NCBI GenBank assembly: GCA_905480215.1
Contig: CAJQPL010000028.1
Coordinates: 1-34,036, forward strand
From: an uncultured Woeseiaceae bacterium
GTDB taxonomy: Bacteria; Pseudomonadota; Gammaproteobacteria; Steroidobacterales; Woeseiaceae
Direction of reading: 5' to 3'
Length of the DNA stretch: 34,036 nt
Below, one piece after another: positions 33,738 through 34,036 of the stretch (the first letter of the stretch is position 1; each line of letters begins with the position of its first letter). Position numbers and translations under genes: made by a program. The notes under the pieces are model-generated. The model had not been told where the DNA came from. It saw only the letters and a list, made by a program, of their open reading frames with translations, and did not search any database.

Positions 33738-34036
33738 CTAATCGGATTCGCATGACGTCAATCTTGGCGGCGCGCAGGCGACTGCGGGTGATGTTTAGTT
33801 CGTTGAGATCGTCGATAGGTCCTATGTAGACCCGATAGAAGTCGCGGTTATTGACTCTGGCACGCTGCACTCGTGATTCAATGCCATGCAAAGCGAGTTC
33901 CGCGCGACGCCGATCCGCATCGTTGTGAGTAGAGAAAGAACCAGCCTGTAACAGGTATAGACCGGCTTCTTCAATAGCCTGTGGTTCGAGATCTTCGTTA
34001 ATGGCCGGTTTATCCGTCTCAACGACCATTTCGAAT
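33730..34036 (-). CDS. SPOR-domain protein, partial (5' end beyond window)
   Basis: Only the last 102 codons are inside the window. The frame is open to the edge, so an ATG at 34029 is probably internal. The C-terminal SPOR domain (about the last 75 residues) shows LYLLQAGSFSTHNDADRRRAELALHG and YRVYIGPIDDLNELNITRSRLRAAKID in pieces, the two repeats that bind denuded septal peptidoglycan glycans. SPOR proteins are often FtsN-like with an N-terminal transmembrane helix; that part is not visible. The stop overlaps the CapA-like gene start by 8 bases, suggesting cotranscription. Confidence 0.85.
   Translation of the reverse strand, partial: FEMVVETDKPAINEDLEPQAIEEAGLYLLQAGSFSTHNDADRRRAELALHGIESRVQRARVNNRDFYRVYIGPIDDLNELNITRSRLRAAKIDVMRIRLGD

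Overview
This window looks like a core chromosomal segment of a gammaproteobacterium with moderate GC content. The evidence is the block topA-smg-dprA / LysM lipoprotein / def-fmt-rsmB-DUF4390-ntrY-ntrX, the tsaC-hemF pair, the single-stranded oligopeptidase prlC with xthA, and an HvfA-type EGxCG repeat peptide. The order fits marine lineages near Woeseiales/Chromatiales, but that placement is inference. I see no tRNA, rRNA, insertion sequence, prophage or CRISPR array. No gene-free stretch exceeds 300 bases; the longest is the 240-280 base gap ahead of def.

Layout. (a) 1-4.2 kb, all minus strand: a CDP-glucose-forming nucleotidyltransferase at the edge, a BCCT transporter, a zinc-free quinone reductase/alcohol dehydrogenase-like enzyme and an SDR oxidoreductase, the last three closely spaced. 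(b) 4.2-6.8 kb: a four-helix membrane protein followed by a short reading frame that looks like a glutathione S-transferase N-terminus cut off early, then an HD-domain protein and exonuclease III. (c) 6.8-12.1 kb: oligopeptidase A, overlapping xthA by 4 bases, divergent from glutathione reductase, then hemB-aroE. (d) 12.1-14.0 kb: an ECF sigma factor, a membrane anti-sigma factor of DUF3379 type overlapping it by 4 bases, and a secreted peptide with eight EGSCG motifs, closed by a strong terminator. (e) 14.0-18.3 kb: tag, a small membrane protein and a large secreted subtilisin-like protease. (f) 18.4-24.0 kb, minus strand: dprA-smg, then topA-tsaC-hemF. (g) 24.1-32.6 kb: a LysM lipoprotein divergent from def-fmt-rsmB-DUF4390-ntrY-ntrX. 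(h) 32.6 kb to the end, minus strand: a CapA-like lipoprotein and a SPOR-domain protein running off the window.

How the genes relate. Several are housekeeping: heme synthesis (hemB, hemF), shikimate (aroE), N-terminal methionine formylation and deformylation (fmt, def), 16S rRNA methylation (rsmB), tRNA threonylcarbamoylation (tsaC), DNA topology and repair (topA, xthA, tag, dprA) and thiol redox (gor).

The most interesting unit is 12.2-14.0 kb. An ECF sigma/anti-sigma pair is directly followed by an HvfA-like precursor peptide. Such peptides are substrates of DUF692/MNIO enzymes that turn cysteines into copper-binding heterocycles. The motif here is EGSCG instead of EGKCG, and no MNIO enzyme or partner protein is encoded in the window, so the maturation genes must lie elsewhere or be absent. 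A second unusual point is the NtrX-like regulator, which lacks the GAFTGA loop and the Walker A lysine needed by typical sigma-54 activators.
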